Shown one piece after another: positions 5,738 to 12,530 of a stretch of DNA of 12,530 bases. A model generated the notes under the pieces. That model searched no databases. It saw only the letters and a list, made by a program, of their open reading frames with translations, and had not been told where the DNA came from. Position numbers and translations under genes: made by a program. Position 1 is the stretch's first letter. Each line of letters opens with the position of its first letter. Source of the stretch: an uncultured Eubacteriales bacterium (GTDB taxonomy: Bacteria > Bacillota > Clostridia > Oscillospirales > CAG-272); NCBI GenBank assembly GCA_934446485.1, contig CAKSEM010000022.1, positions 1 through 12,530 of the forward strand. The letters run 5' to 3'.

Positions 5738-7141
5738 CCCACGCACGGTTCGGAGCATCGCAACAAGCTCGTCGTCCGACATATTGGTGATGCGGCCGGT
5801 CTCGTACTCATCCTTGACCATCCCGTATATCTTACCTATAACCGGGTCGTGCTTATCAAACGTTTCAACACCTCGGTATATCGAATTGAGGCGGTGCGCG
5901 ATCCCCGCCGTACCGCTGTGAGCATTCACCGCGACCGTCGCAGGGCGTCCGAGAAGACGCTCGGTGTTGAAAATGTTGTATATCTCCTCATCCTTGTTAA
6001 GCCCGTCTGCATGGATCCCCGCACTCGTAACATTGAAGTTCCTTCCGACGAACGGTGTACGCGGCGGGATATGGTATCCTATCTCATGCTCAAAGTATTC
6101 GGCAATCTCCGTGATGACAGGAAGATCCATGCCGCCGTTATCGCCGCGCAGAGACGCATACTCCATGACCATGGCCTCAAGCGGGCAGTTGCCCGTGCGC
6201 TCACCGATCCCGAGAAGGGTGCAGTTGACACTCGAACAGCCGTAAAGCCATGCAGTCGCAGCGTTCGTGACCGCCTTATAGAAATCGTTATGCCCATGCC
6301 ACTCGAGCATCTCTGACGGTACTCCGGCATAGTGCATAAGACCGTAGATTATCCCCGGAACGCTTCTCGGGAGAGCCGCGCCCGCATATGAAACGCCGTA
6401 TCCCATGGTGTCGCAGGCACGGATCTTCACGGGAATGCCGTATTCATCGCTGATCCGCTGCAATTCCGTTGTAAACGGCACGACAAAGCCGTAAAAGTCC
6501 GCTCTCGTTATGTCCTCAAAGTGGCAGCGCGGACGAATTCCCATCTCCATGATCTCGCGTATCACGGCGGTGTACTTTTCGAGCGCCGAACGGCGGGTCA
6601 GCCCCATTTTATTATATATATGGTAGTCAGAACAGGAGACCAACACGCCCGTTTCACGGATACCGAGCGATTTTACAAGCTCAAAATCCTTCTTCGACGC
6701 ACGTATCCACGTGGTGATCTCGGGGAAATCATACCCAAGCTCCATGCATCGCTCAACTGCCCGACGGTCCTTTTCCGAGTACACGAAAAATTCCGACTGG
6801 CGTATCAGACCGCGGGGACCTCCGAGCCGGTGCATCATAGTATAAAGGTCGCATATCTGTTCAACGGAAAACGGCTCCATCGACTGCTGACCGTCGCGGA
6901 AGGTCGTGTCGGTGATCCATATATCCTCCGGCATATTGACCGGCACGAAGCGGTGATTGAACGATGTCTTAGGAACCGATTCGTAATCGAACAGCTGACG
7001 GTACAGGTTCGGCTCCGCCCTCTCCTGGAGCGAGTACCGATAAGCCGACTGCTCTATCAGATTGGTCTGGTCGGAGAACTCCACGGACATATCGTGATGT
7101 CTCTCCTCCGTTTGAGGATGAAGTATCTTCTCGTTTTCCAT
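5723..7141 (-). CDS. DRE-TIM metallolyase, 2-isopropylmalate/homocitrate synthase family; candidate Re-citrate synthase
   Basis: Acetyl-CoA-condensing enzyme of the DRE-TIM (HMGL-like) superfamily. In the 472-aa product the metal/catalytic motif DTTFRDGQQ lies at 78-86, HGHND at 282-286, GERTGNCPLE at 313-322 and AGIHADG at 374-380. The flanking segments (EPNLYRQLFDY, the RLGGPRGLIRQSEFFVYS stretch, CHFEDITRAD, LEWHGHNDF) resemble, from memory, clostridial and syntrophic proteins shown to be Re-citrate synthases rather than classical LeuA. The C-terminal LeuA regulatory domain seems absent. A Re-citrate synthase would make citrate from oxaloacetate and acetyl-CoA for glutamate synthesis. The promoter at 7176-7204 excludes longer frames. 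ATG 7139-7141 has AAAGGGG 13 nt upstream. An alternative ATG at 7088-7090 has GGAGGAGAG and cannot be excluded. The gene is monocistronic. Superfamily is sure; exact substrate is inference. Confidence 0.85.
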   Translation of the reverse strand: MENEKILHPQTEERHHDMSVEFSDQTNLIEQSAYRYSLQERAEPNLYRQLFDYESVPKTSFNHRFVPVNMPEDIWITDTTFRDGQQSMEPFSVEQICDLYTMMHRLGGPRGLIRQSEFFVYSEKDRRAVERCMELGYDFPEITTWIRASKKDFELVKSLGIRETGVLVSCSDYHIYNKMGLTRRSALEKYTAVIREIMEMGIRPRCHFEDITRADFYGFVVPFTTELQRISDEYGIPVKIRACDTMGYGVSYAGAALPRSVPGIIYGLMHYAGVPSEMLEWHGHNDFYKAVTNAATAWLYGCSSVNCTLLGIGERTGNCPLEAMVMEYASLRGDNGGMDLPVITEIAEYFEHEIGYHIPPRTPFVGRNFNVTSAGIHADGLNKDEEIYNIFNTERLLGRPATVAVNAHSGTAGIAHRLNSIYRGVETFDKHDPVIGKIYGMVKDEYETGRITNMSDDELVAMLRTVRGETEG

Positions 7142-7175
7142 CTTGATTATGCGTCCCCTTTCCTTGTATGATATG

Positions 7176-7204
7176 ATTTTATCACCCAAAATGAATTCTG
7201 TCAA
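7176..7204 (-). promoter_or_regulatory. Sigma-A promoter of the synthase gene
   Basis: On the minus strand, TTGACA (7199-7204) and TAAAAT (7176-7181) have a 17-bp spacer. The start is expected near 7169, leaving a 28-nt leader to the ATG at 7141. This supports that start and makes longer upstream in-frame starts untranscribed. Confidence 0.8.
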
Positions 7205-7292
7205 GAAGAAAAATTCAAAAACAGCCATGTTTTGATAAAAAAACATTCGGATATGACATTTTATCAATCGCGCATATGCAATCAAGCAGCAA

Positions 7293-7323
7293 TGAATATC
7301 GCTCAGAAACTCGCGGAATAATA
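7293..7323 (+). promoter_or_regulatory. Possible sporulation-type (sigma-G/F-like) promoter
   Basis: No convincing sigma-A promoter is visible upstream of the gene at 7356. TGAATA (7293-7298) and AATAATA (7317-7323) with an 18-bp spacer match the sigma-G consensus TGMATA-N17/18-CATAMTA except for one base. The predicted start would be about 25 nt before the TTG codon. Short degenerate motifs arise easily by chance, so this is only a suggestion. Confidence 0.25.
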
Positions 7324-7355
7324 TCTTCGTAAGCTCGGATAAGGAGGATATAAAT

Positions 7356-7814
7356 TTGGAAAATGCAAAGACCGAGGAGCTGCTGTGCGAAATTTACAGA
7401 AATCTTCGCATGGGCAGTGAAAACCTCTGCACCGTGACGCCGCAGGTGCACGATAAATTTATGCTTAAGGATATAACGGGACAGCTCGAAAACTACTCGG
7501 CGCTCTCGGAGCAGTGCGCTGCCATGATGCACGGAATATCGGTAACACCGCGTGAGCCGTCGGCGATGAAGAAGATGATGGCGCGCGGCGGGATCATGAT
7601 GAATACAATGTTCGATAGAAGCGAGCGGCACATAGCCGATATGATAGTCCGCGGAACCAACATGGGTGCCGACACGCTCGAGCGCACGATGAACGAGTGC
7701 TGTGCCGTCGGCTGCTCGGACGGCGCGGCATCATTCTGCCGCGATGTCATCGAATTTGAACGGCGCGCTGCCGATTCGATGGTCGAATACACCGCGCCGG
7801 ACCGAATTAACTGA
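7356..7814 (+). CDS. Hypothetical Cys/Met-rich helical protein (ferritin-like fold suspected)
   Basis: A 152-aa cytosolic protein with no signal peptide or membrane segment. It starts at TTG (7356-7358), supported by AAGGAGG at 7341-7347 with 8-nt spacing; no ATG fits as well. The sequence looks all-helical, with regularly spaced acidic and aromatic residues (EELLCEIYRNLRMGSENL near the start, VIEFERRAADSMVEY near the end). This recalls small ferritin-like/DUF-type helical-bundle proteins of Clostridia, but I cannot name a family. It has seven cysteines, including an ECCAVGC cluster, and many methionines (a KKMMARGGIMMNTMF segment). It stands alone, divergent from the synthase gene, with its own terminator. 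Spore coat or metal-binding roles are guesses; I do not assign a function. That it is a real gene is well supported by the ribosome-binding site and terminator. Confidence 0.8.
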   Translation: MENAKTEELLCEIYRNLRMGSENLCTVTPQVHDKFMLKDITGQLENYSALSEQCAAMMHGISVTPREPSAMKKMMARGGIMMNTMFDRSERHIADMIVRGTNMGADTLERTMNECCAVGCSDGAASFCRDVIEFERRAADSMVEYTAPDRIN

Positions 7815-7823
7815 GATCCTTCG

Positions 7824-7849
7824 GAAGAGCCGCATTGCGGCTCTTCTTT
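7824..7849 (+). terminator. Intrinsic terminator after the hypothetical gene
   Basis: A perfect 10-bp stem (GAAGAGCCGC/GCGGCTCTTC, arms 7824-7833 and 7837-7846) with a 3-nt loop is followed by TTTAATT. It starts 10 nt after the TGA stop. Confidence 0.85.
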
Positions 7850-8274
7850 AATTGATCCTGATCATTGCCGTCGAGGAGCGAGGTTCAAGCTCCGGATAAG
7901 CCCGCGCAGCGCGGAATACCTCCGCAAAGCACCGGTAAACGGTTCGTTCACGTCGGCACAGTGGCGTACATAACGAAAAAATGTGTTTTGAAGCCCGCAG
8001 TGCCGTGAAGTGCGGCACATCTTCAGAGGCGCGAACTTTCCTCCGGGGGAGCCGTTTCCGCATCCGATCAGACGGAACGGCGCCTCACACGGTGCATCCG
8101 ATCACCCGCCACGTAATATATTGTATACTTGAAATTCATAAATCCCGTGCATCAGACACACAAGTACGCCAAACCTCTTATAATCCGGCGATTTGCGCCT
8201 CTTTTTGGTGAAAGTGCACATAAATCCGTGCCAAAAATCCGCAGGTTGACCAAAGGAAATATGGGCAAAATGTA
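7850..8274. other. Gene-free stretch with abutting stem-loops and an 11-bp direct repeat
   Basis: No convincing gene lies here. Several inverted repeats are seen: GGAGC/GCTCC near 7873-7895, CCGCG/CGCGG near 7902-7914, a nested hairpin 7989-8025 (TGAAG/CTTCA outside, GTGCCG/CGGCAC inside), and directly abutting it an element 8026-8086 closed by GAGGCGC/GCGCCTC. GCATCCGATCA occurs twice (8060-8070, 8094-8104). A weak GGCG/CGCC hairpin with TCTTTTT follows at 8187-8206. This may be a structured RNA or degraded sequence; I cannot assign a known RNA family or a clear promoter. Confidence 0.4.
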
Positions 8275-8303
8275 TTGTAAAGCACAGGAATCTGTTGTAT
8301 AAT
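8275..8303 (+). promoter_or_regulatory. Probable sigma-A promoter of the EF-G2-like gene
   Basis: TTGTAA (8275-8280) and TATAAT (8298-8303) are 17 bp apart. Expected start is about 8310, giving a leader of about 133 nt. The leader contains an unused GGAGG (8346-8350) and AT-rich runs near the ribosome-binding site. A second weaker -35-like TTGTCA at 8353-8358 lacks a good -10. Confidence 0.6.
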
Positions 8304-8442
8304 TATATACATAATATATCTAACATAAAGTTCTAAGCGTCAGACGGAGGATTGTCATTCTTCATTCATAAAGATACATAATCCACGGTGCACATCACCG
8401 ACAGGGTCAGTATAATATAATCCCATCAAAAAGGAGTTACAT

Positions 8443-10512
8443 ATGGCATACTACACCACACCGGACATCAGAAACATCGTTCTTCTCGGTCACGGGGGAA
8501 GCGGAAAGACCTCGATTGCAGAGGCTATGCTCTATGCGTCGCACGCGATCGACAGAATGGGAAAGATATCTGACGGAAATACCGTTTGCGATTACGATCA
8601 GGATGAGATCCGCCGCGGATTTTCGCTGTCTCTCTCCGTGGCTCCGATCGAATGGAAGAACACCAAAATAAATATACTCGACACTCCCGGCTTCCTCGAT
8701 TTTAAAGCGGAAGCACTGCAGGGAGTACGCGCTGCCGATGCAGCAGTCATCACCGTAGATGCCAAGAGCGGCGTCGAGGTCGGATGCGAACTTGCATGGG
8801 AGATGGCGACAGATGCCGGGATCCCGCGCGCAATATTTGTAAACAAGTGTGCCGACCCGGAGGCAAATTTCGACCGCGTGTTCACTGAGCTGCGCGACAA
8901 ATTCGGCACCTCGCTGTGCCCGGTATTCGTGCCGGTGCGTGAGGGGGAAGAGATCTCGATGATCGATCTGATCGAGATGAAAACGTTCAAATACGACGAG
9001 CGCGGCGCACGGCAGGAGATCGAAATGACCGATTCTCTCCAGAAGATCGCCTCGGACTATCGCCAGAATCTGAAAGAAGCGATCGCCATGACGAGCGAGG
9101 AGCTTCTTGAGAAGTATCTCGGCGGCGAACATATTTCCCGCAAGGAGGCAGCTGCTGCGATCCACAGCGGAATCACCGACGGTTCGATCGTGCCGGTATT
9201 CTGCGGCGAGGCAGTAAAGCTGTGGGGCATATACGCCCTGATGGATTCGATCGTGGAATCTTTCCCGACATACCTGACCCGCGGACATGAAGAGATCATC
9301 GACGGCGACGGTACGAAGGATATGCCGATCGATCCGAACGGCGAGTGTGCTCTCTTCGTCTTTAAGACTATAGCCGATCCGTTCGTCGGAAAGATGTCAT
9401 TGTTCAAGGTGATGAACGGCACGCTGAAGAAGGACGCGCTCGTTCGCAATGCTCGGACGGACAAAGAGGAGAAGCTCTCGCACATTATGACGGTTCGCGG
9501 AAAGCGTCAGACCGAGGTCGATGCTCTCGCCTGCGGAGATATCGGCGTTGTAACGAAGCTGCAGGGGCTTGCAACAAACGACACGCTCTGTGCCGGCGAT
9601 ACGTTTGAATACAAGAAGATAGTCTTCCCGCACCCGTACATGGAGAAGTCCCTGAAGGCAGCGGCAAAGGGCGACGAGGACAAAATATCCGGCGGCATCA
9701 CGCGCCTGCTCGAAGAAGATCCGGCACTCAGATATGAGAACAACTCCGAAACGAAGCAGATGACGATATCCGGAATGGGCGATATGCACCTCGATGTCGT
9801 AGTATCGCGTCTGAAGAACCGCTACGGCACATCGGTCGTGCTGGATGAGCCGAAGATCGCGTACAGAGAGACGATCAAGGGGCGCTCGGATGTAGAGGGC
9901 AAGCACAAAAAACAGTCCGGAGGCTCCGGTCAGTACGGTCACGTCAAAATACGTTTCTCTCACGGAGAAGACGAGGGACTCACATTCACCCAGACCGTCG
10001 TCGGCGGAACGGTTCCGAAGGGATACTATCCTGCCGTTGAAAAAGGTCTGCTCGAGGCTATGCAAAAGGGAGTTCTTGCGGGATATCCCGTGGTACACCT
10101 CGCAGCAGAGCTGTATGACGGCTCGTATCACCCCGTAGACTCGAACGAGATATCATTCAAGCTCGCAGCAAAGCTCGCATACAAAGAGGGGTTGCCGAAG
10201 GCAAATCCGGTTCTTCTTGAACCTGTGGGTTCTCTTCTCGTCACGACACCGGACGCATATGTCGGCGATATCATCGGCGATCTCAACAAGAGGCGCGGCC
10301 GCGTGCTCGGCATGAACCCGTCTGAAAAGCTCGCAGGTTACACTGTACTCGAAGCGGACGTTCCGAAAGCAGAAATGCAGGGATACACGATCGCACTCCG
10401 TGCAATGACTCAGGGACGCGGCAGATTCGATTTTGAAGCGAACAGATACGAGGAAGTTCCCGGAAACATCGCGCAGAAGGTCATAGCAGAAGCTCAGAAC
10501 GACAAAGAATAA
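8443..10512 (+). CDS. EF-G paralogue of the FusA2/EF-G2 type with atypical GTPase motifs
   Basis: Five-domain translational GTPase homologue: G domain about 1-275, domain II 300-385, III 395-470 (EEDPALR 424-430, GMGDMHLD 444-451), IV 475-590 (QSGGSGQYGHV 491-501; tip loop GSYHPVDSNE 560-569) and V 592-680. Length 689 aa fits EF-G. The P-loop is GHGGSGKTS (16-24), not the AHIDAGKTT of true EF-G. G3 is DTPGFLDF (80-87), with Phe84 where catalytic His is expected. Switch I has RRGFSLS with Ser instead of Thr. The NKxD motif reads NKCAD (134-138), with Ala at the guanine-recognising Asp position. These mark it as the FusA2/EF-G2 paralogue, which in studied bacteria binds ribosomes with little or no GTP hydrolysis. 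Start ATG 8443 has AAGGAG at 6-nt spacing. It is monocistronic, with a long leader and its own terminator. Its role in slow-growth translation is inference from the family. Confidence 0.92.
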   Translation: MAYYTTPDIRNIVLLGHGGSGKTSIAEAMLYASHAIDRMGKISDGNTVCDYDQDEIRRGFSLSLSVAPIEWKNTKINILDTPGFLDFKAEALQGVRAADAAVITVDAKSGVEVGCELAWEMATDAGIPRAIFVNKCADPEANFDRVFTELRDKFGTSLCPVFVPVREGEEISMIDLIEMKTFKYDERGARQEIEMTDSLQKIASDYRQNLKEAIAMTSEELLEKYLGGEHISRKEAAAAIHSGITDGSIVPVFCGEAVKLWGIYALMDSIVESFPTYLTRGHEEIIDGDGTKDMPIDPNGECALFVFKTIADPFVGKMSLFKVMNGTLKKDALVRNARTDKEEKLSHIMTVRGKRQTEVDALACGDIGVVTKLQGLATNDTLCAGDTFEYKKIVFPHPYMEKSLKAAAKGDEDKISGGITRLLEEDPALRYENNSETKQMTISGMGDMHLDVVVSRLKNRYGTSVVLDEPKIAYRETIKGRSDVEGKHKKQSGGSGQYGHVKIRFSHGEDEGLTFTQTVVGGTVPKGYYPAVEKGLLEAMQKGVLAGYPVVHLAAELYDGSYHPVDSNEISFKLAAKLAYKEGLPKANPVLLEPVGSLLVTTPDAYVGDIIGDLNKRRGRVLGMNPSEKLAGYTVLEADVPKAEMQGYTIALRAMTQGRGRFDFEANRYEEVPGNIAQKVIAEAQNDKE

Positions 10513-10526
10513 CCGATAAACGCAAG

Positions 10527-10563
10527 CGGCAGAGGGCGCATATGTGCCCTCTGCCGTATTTTT
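10527..10563 (+). terminator. Intrinsic terminator after the EF-G2-like gene
   Basis: Perfect 11-bp stem (CGGCAGAGGGC/GCCCTCTGCCG, arms 10527-10537 and 10546-10556) with an 8-nt loop and a TATTTTT tail, 14 nt after the stop codon. Confidence 0.92.
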
Positions 10564-11075
10564 CGCGAGCAGGATCTGTCGCGGACGGATGACGTTCGAC
10601 GGACGGCAGCTACTCATATTCTGACGGATCCGCCGATCGTAAAGTAGGTGGTTTTGAAAAGGAGCGCTCCCAAATATACTTCTCGGATTCACCGAAGCAT
10701 CTCGTTCCAAAGCGACCGCTACCATGATTCACTGCTCTGATGAACGGCCGCCGACGTATCAAAATCGGCAGTCGGATTTCGCTCAGACGAAAATCTGCCG
10801 CAGCGCCGCCATATCGGATAGCACACATTCCTTATACAACGCATGAGCGGCACACCTACACGGCATGCCGCTCATACGTTATCTTCTTCCGGTTGATGTA
10901 CGCCCCGTGCGCGGGATCTTAAATATTCTTCTCAGAAGAGGTGTTGCAGGCCAACGCCCCCTGACGATCACTATTTTCATAATCGGATCATGCCCCTCTC
11001 TAGCCATATATGTCTGTATGGGTGAAAACACACCCGTCTTTATTATAATATGGAATAGGCGTGGGCTTTGACACA
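10564..11075. other. Gene-poor intergenic region between the EF-G2-like gene and thiN
   Basis: About 510 bp between convergent genes, with no convincing conserved gene. It contains a perfect 10-bp palindrome GGAGCGCTCC (about 10660-10669), an imperfect hairpin at 10766-10800 closed by CGGCAG/CTGCCG, the long inverted repeat at 10838-10880, and a possible 33-codon basic frame on the minus strand (10879-10980). No U-rich terminator follows thiN within about 100 bp, so the rsgA-thiN transcript may run into this region. Confidence 0.4.
10838..10880 (-). repeat. 15-bp inverted repeat, possible transcript end of rsgA-thiN
   Basis: Arms 10838-10852 and 10866-10880 pair over 15 bp, with one mismatch that becomes a G-U wobble in RNA read from the minus strand, around a 13-nt loop. 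The wobble fits selection on the leftward transcript, i.e. downstream of thiN. No clear U-run follows (GUAUAAGG), so it is not a classic intrinsic terminator. Confidence 0.55.
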
Positions 11076-11738
11076 TCAGGAGTACGATACCGTAACGACT
11101 GCACACCCGCTGACGGTAACGAATGCCGATTCGCCCACAACTTCATTGCTCACGGCATACGGATGATTTCGCCTCAGCGGAGCCTTGTTCAGCGGATAGC
11201 GGCAGCCACTCGCCGTAACGGTACTGTCATCAAGCGCAAGGATTCCGAAATAACAGCACCCTGCGGGTATGACAACACTTCCGTCGTGCACGACCGTTAT
11301 GCGGTTTATTCCGTCCCACAGCTCCGCCGCAACTCCGGCATCACTAAGATATTCAAGCATAAATATATTCGACAGCCAGTGATCAGCTCTTCCTCCGGCT
11401 CCGCCGATCACAGTAATACTGTCCGCACCGCGCTCCAGAGCCGTATCGATCGCAAGCATGGTATCGGTATCGTCCTTCTCGGGGCGAACCCTCATGATCT
11501 CCGTTTCCGTCGGCAGCGAATGCCTGACGGAATCCATATCGCCGACTACAAGATGCGGTGTCACACCCACAGCCAATGCCGTGTCGTAGCCGCTGTCCGC
11601 AGCGATAACGAGCGTGTCTCTGCCAAGCTTATTTGCAGAACTTACGTCTCTTGGAGCAAAGAAATCGCAGTCAGAAGAAAGCCACTCGGCAACTCTTTCG
11701 GTGCGGCACTCACCACCGGTAAATATGATCGTTCTCAT
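11076..11738 (-). CDS. thiN: Thiamine pyrophosphokinase
   Basis: Transfers pyrophosphate from ATP to thiamine, producing the cofactor thiamine diphosphate; cytosolic. The 220-aa product has the family motifs in order: VIAADSGYDTAL (44-55), HLVVGDMDSV (62-71), EKDDTDTMLAID (87-98) and GGAGGRADHWLSN (112-124). These build the ATP and thiamine sites. A beta-rich C-terminal thiamine-binding domain follows, as usual for the roughly 210-220-aa Firmicute enzyme. The ATG at 11736-11738 lies only 15 nt after the rsgA stop. I see no Shine-Dalgarno there, so translation may depend on coupling to rsgA. In many Firmicutes rpe (ribulose-phosphate 3-epimerase) sits between rsgA and thiN; here it is missing. 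No TPP riboswitch is visible in front of it. Confidence 0.93.
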   Translation of the reverse strand: MRTIIFTGGECRTERVAEWLSSDCDFFAPRDVSSANKLGRDTLVIAADSGYDTALAVGVTPHLVVGDMDSVRHSLPTETEIMRVRPEKDDTDTMLAIDTALERGADSITVIGGAGGRADHWLSNIFMLEYLSDAGVAAELWDGINRITVVHDGSVVIPAGCCYFGILALDDSTVTASGCRYPLNKAPLRRNHPYAVSNEVVGESAFVTVSGCAVVTVSYS

Positions 11739-11753
11739 AACAACTGCTGCCGC

Positions 11754-12530
11754 TCAGCGCCGCCTGCGCGACGTGAGCGCTGCCTCCTCCTTCTGACGTT
11801 TCCACTCCGGCTTGCTCTTCAGCTCATCATATATCGCGACATAGCTTCGATGTCGGCTCGAATCGATTCCCCCGTTCTCCATTTTGCGAAGGACTGCGCA
11901 GCCCTCCTCTTTCGTATGAGTACATTTTTTATACCTGCACTCACCGATGCAGTCCCGAAACTCGCGAAAGCTCTCCGCAAGCTCGGAAGCCGGAAAGAAA
12001 TTGTAACGCGTGAAGTCGATCATCGAAAATCCCGGCGTGTCCGCAAGATAGAACTCCGCACCGCTGTCGGTCAGTCGGCTGAACAGCTCGACGCTGCGCG
12101 TCGTGTGCCTGCCGCGTGCGGTTTTTCGGCTGACATCCCCCGAGACAAGGTTCAAATCGGGGAAGAGGCGGCTCATCAGCGTTGATTTCCCGGCACCTGA
12201 CACTCCTGCAAACGCGGCACGAACCGGGCATCCGACGGCAACGCCGTCTTCGGCGGCCGAATCGATGTACGCCCCGAGACGCTCGACCCCATCACCCGTG
12301 ACTGCGCTGATCTGAAATGTGTCAAACCCCGCCGTACGGTAAATCTCTGCAATGTGCGCGGAGCTGTCAGGGTCGATATCGCTCTTGCCGATCACGATGA
12401 CCGGAATAACTCCCGCATGCTCGGCTATAGCACACAGCTTGTCGGCTGTCAGAAGATCGGGGGTCGGGCGGCAGGCAGGAATGAGCAGAAACAGGTGCGT
12501 CAGGTTTGCCATCGGCGGTCGTATCAACTC
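11754..12530 (-). CDS. rsgA: Ribosome small subunit-dependent GTPase A, 5' end cut by window
   Basis: Circularly permuted GTPase (YloQ/RsgA) that checks late 30S subunit maturation. 258 codons are seen; the N-terminal OB-fold lies beyond the right edge. The frame is open to the edge and begins ELIRPPMANL, the usual junction between OB-fold and G domain. Motifs follow in permuted order: G4 as GKSD (in VIVIGKSDI), then ISAVTGDG (G5), G1 GVSGAGKST, switch/G2 region RGRHTTRSVELF, G3 DTPGFS, and the zinc-binding knuckle with CRYKKCTHTKEEGC. GKSD replaces the common NKxD or TKxD; B. subtilis already has TKMD, so the first position is relaxed in this family. A basic RRRR tail ends the protein. It is co-transcribed with thiN. 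Confidence 0.95.
   Translation of the reverse strand, partial: ELIRPPMANLTHLFLLIPACRPTPDLLTADKLCAIAEHAGVIPVIVIGKSDIDPDSSAHIAEIYRTAGFDTFQISAVTGDGVERLGAYIDSAAEDGVAVGCPVRAAFAGVSGAGKSTLMSRLFPDLNLVSGDVSRKTARGRHTTRSVELFSRLTDSGAEFYLADTPGFSMIDFTRYNFFPASELAESFREFRDCIGECRYKKCTHTKEEGCAVLRKMENGGIDSSRHRSYVAIYDELKSKPEWKRQKEEAALTSRRRR

Noticed and set aside
7848..8063. 71-codon minus-strand frame in the gap before the EF-G2-like gene
   Set aside because: No ribosome-binding site, no recognisable protein, and it overlaps the stem-loop region; treated as non-coding.
8346..8350. GGAGG in the EF-G2-like gene leader as the start signal of a leader peptide
   Set aside because: No ATG, GTG or TTG at usable spacing follows; the nearest TTG is two bases away.
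8437..9288. 283-codon open frame on the minus strand
   Set aside because: Antisense shadow of the EF-G2-like gene, Cys/His/Arg-rich, no start signal.
10610..10828. 72-codon minus-strand frame in the gap between the EF-G2-like gene and thiN
   Set aside because: An AAGGA is only a base or so from the ATG, too close to serve; the translation shows no family features and crosses hairpin DNA.
11061..12185. 374-codon open frame on the plus strand
   Set aside because: It is antisense to thiN and rsgA, both clear by motifs; the translation resembles no protein family.
1..12530. CRISPR array, insertion sequence, prophage or toxin-antitoxin module
   Set aside because: No regularly spaced repeats, terminal inverted repeats with transposase, integrase or paired small toxin/antitoxin genes are present; gene content is chromosomal housekeeping.

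Overview
The window looks like the chromosome of an anaerobic, Gram-positive bacterium, probably a Clostridia/Oscillospiraceae-type Firmicute. The reasons are the rpmH-rnpA-yidD-yidC-jag-...-mnmE cluster, a YidC of the short Gram-positive type with an Oscillospiraceae-like sequence, an rsgA-thiN pair, strong GGAGG ribosome-binding sites, consensus sigma-A promoters, and a citrate synthase-like enzyme of the anaerobe-specific DRE-TIM (Re-type) family. The genus cannot be named from the sequence alone.

Left part (1-5700, all read leftward). A promoter at 5646-5675 drives rpmH (ribosomal protein L34), rnpA (RNase P protein), yidD, yidC (membrane insertase) and jag/khpB (RNA-binding partner of YidC). 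This unit ends at a 15-bp hairpin just after jag. A second unit, with its own perfect consensus promoter at 1911-1939, then carries tcdA, ttcA and the first 36 codons of mnmE. All three products modify the tRNA anticodon loop (positions 37, 32 and 34). In most relatives mnmE follows jag directly, so tcdA and ttcA are an insertion into an otherwise ancient order.

Middle (5700-8442). A monocistronic leftward gene for a 2-isopropylmalate/homocitrate/Re-citrate synthase family enzyme has its own promoter and an intrinsic terminator that contains its stop codon. Divergent from it is a rightward gene for a small Cys- and Met-rich helical protein of unknown function that starts with TTG. A gene-free stretch of about 600 bp follows. 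It holds abutting stem-loops, an 11-bp direct repeat and the promoter of the next gene.

Right part (8443-12530). A rightward gene encodes an EF-G paralogue of the FusA2/EF-G2 kind. Its GTPase centre deviates at the catalytic His, the switch I Thr and the guanine-specificity Asp, so it is the most unusual coding feature here. After its terminator comes about 510 bp of gene-poor, hairpin-rich DNA, then the leftward pair rsgA (cut by the window edge) and thiN.

Most of the window is conserved housekeeping sequence. I see no transposon, phage, CRISPR, toxin-antitoxin or defence system. The points most worth following up are the EF-G2 active site, the possibly leaderless small ORF upstream of tcdA, the candidate Re-citrate synthase, and the structured intergenic regions.
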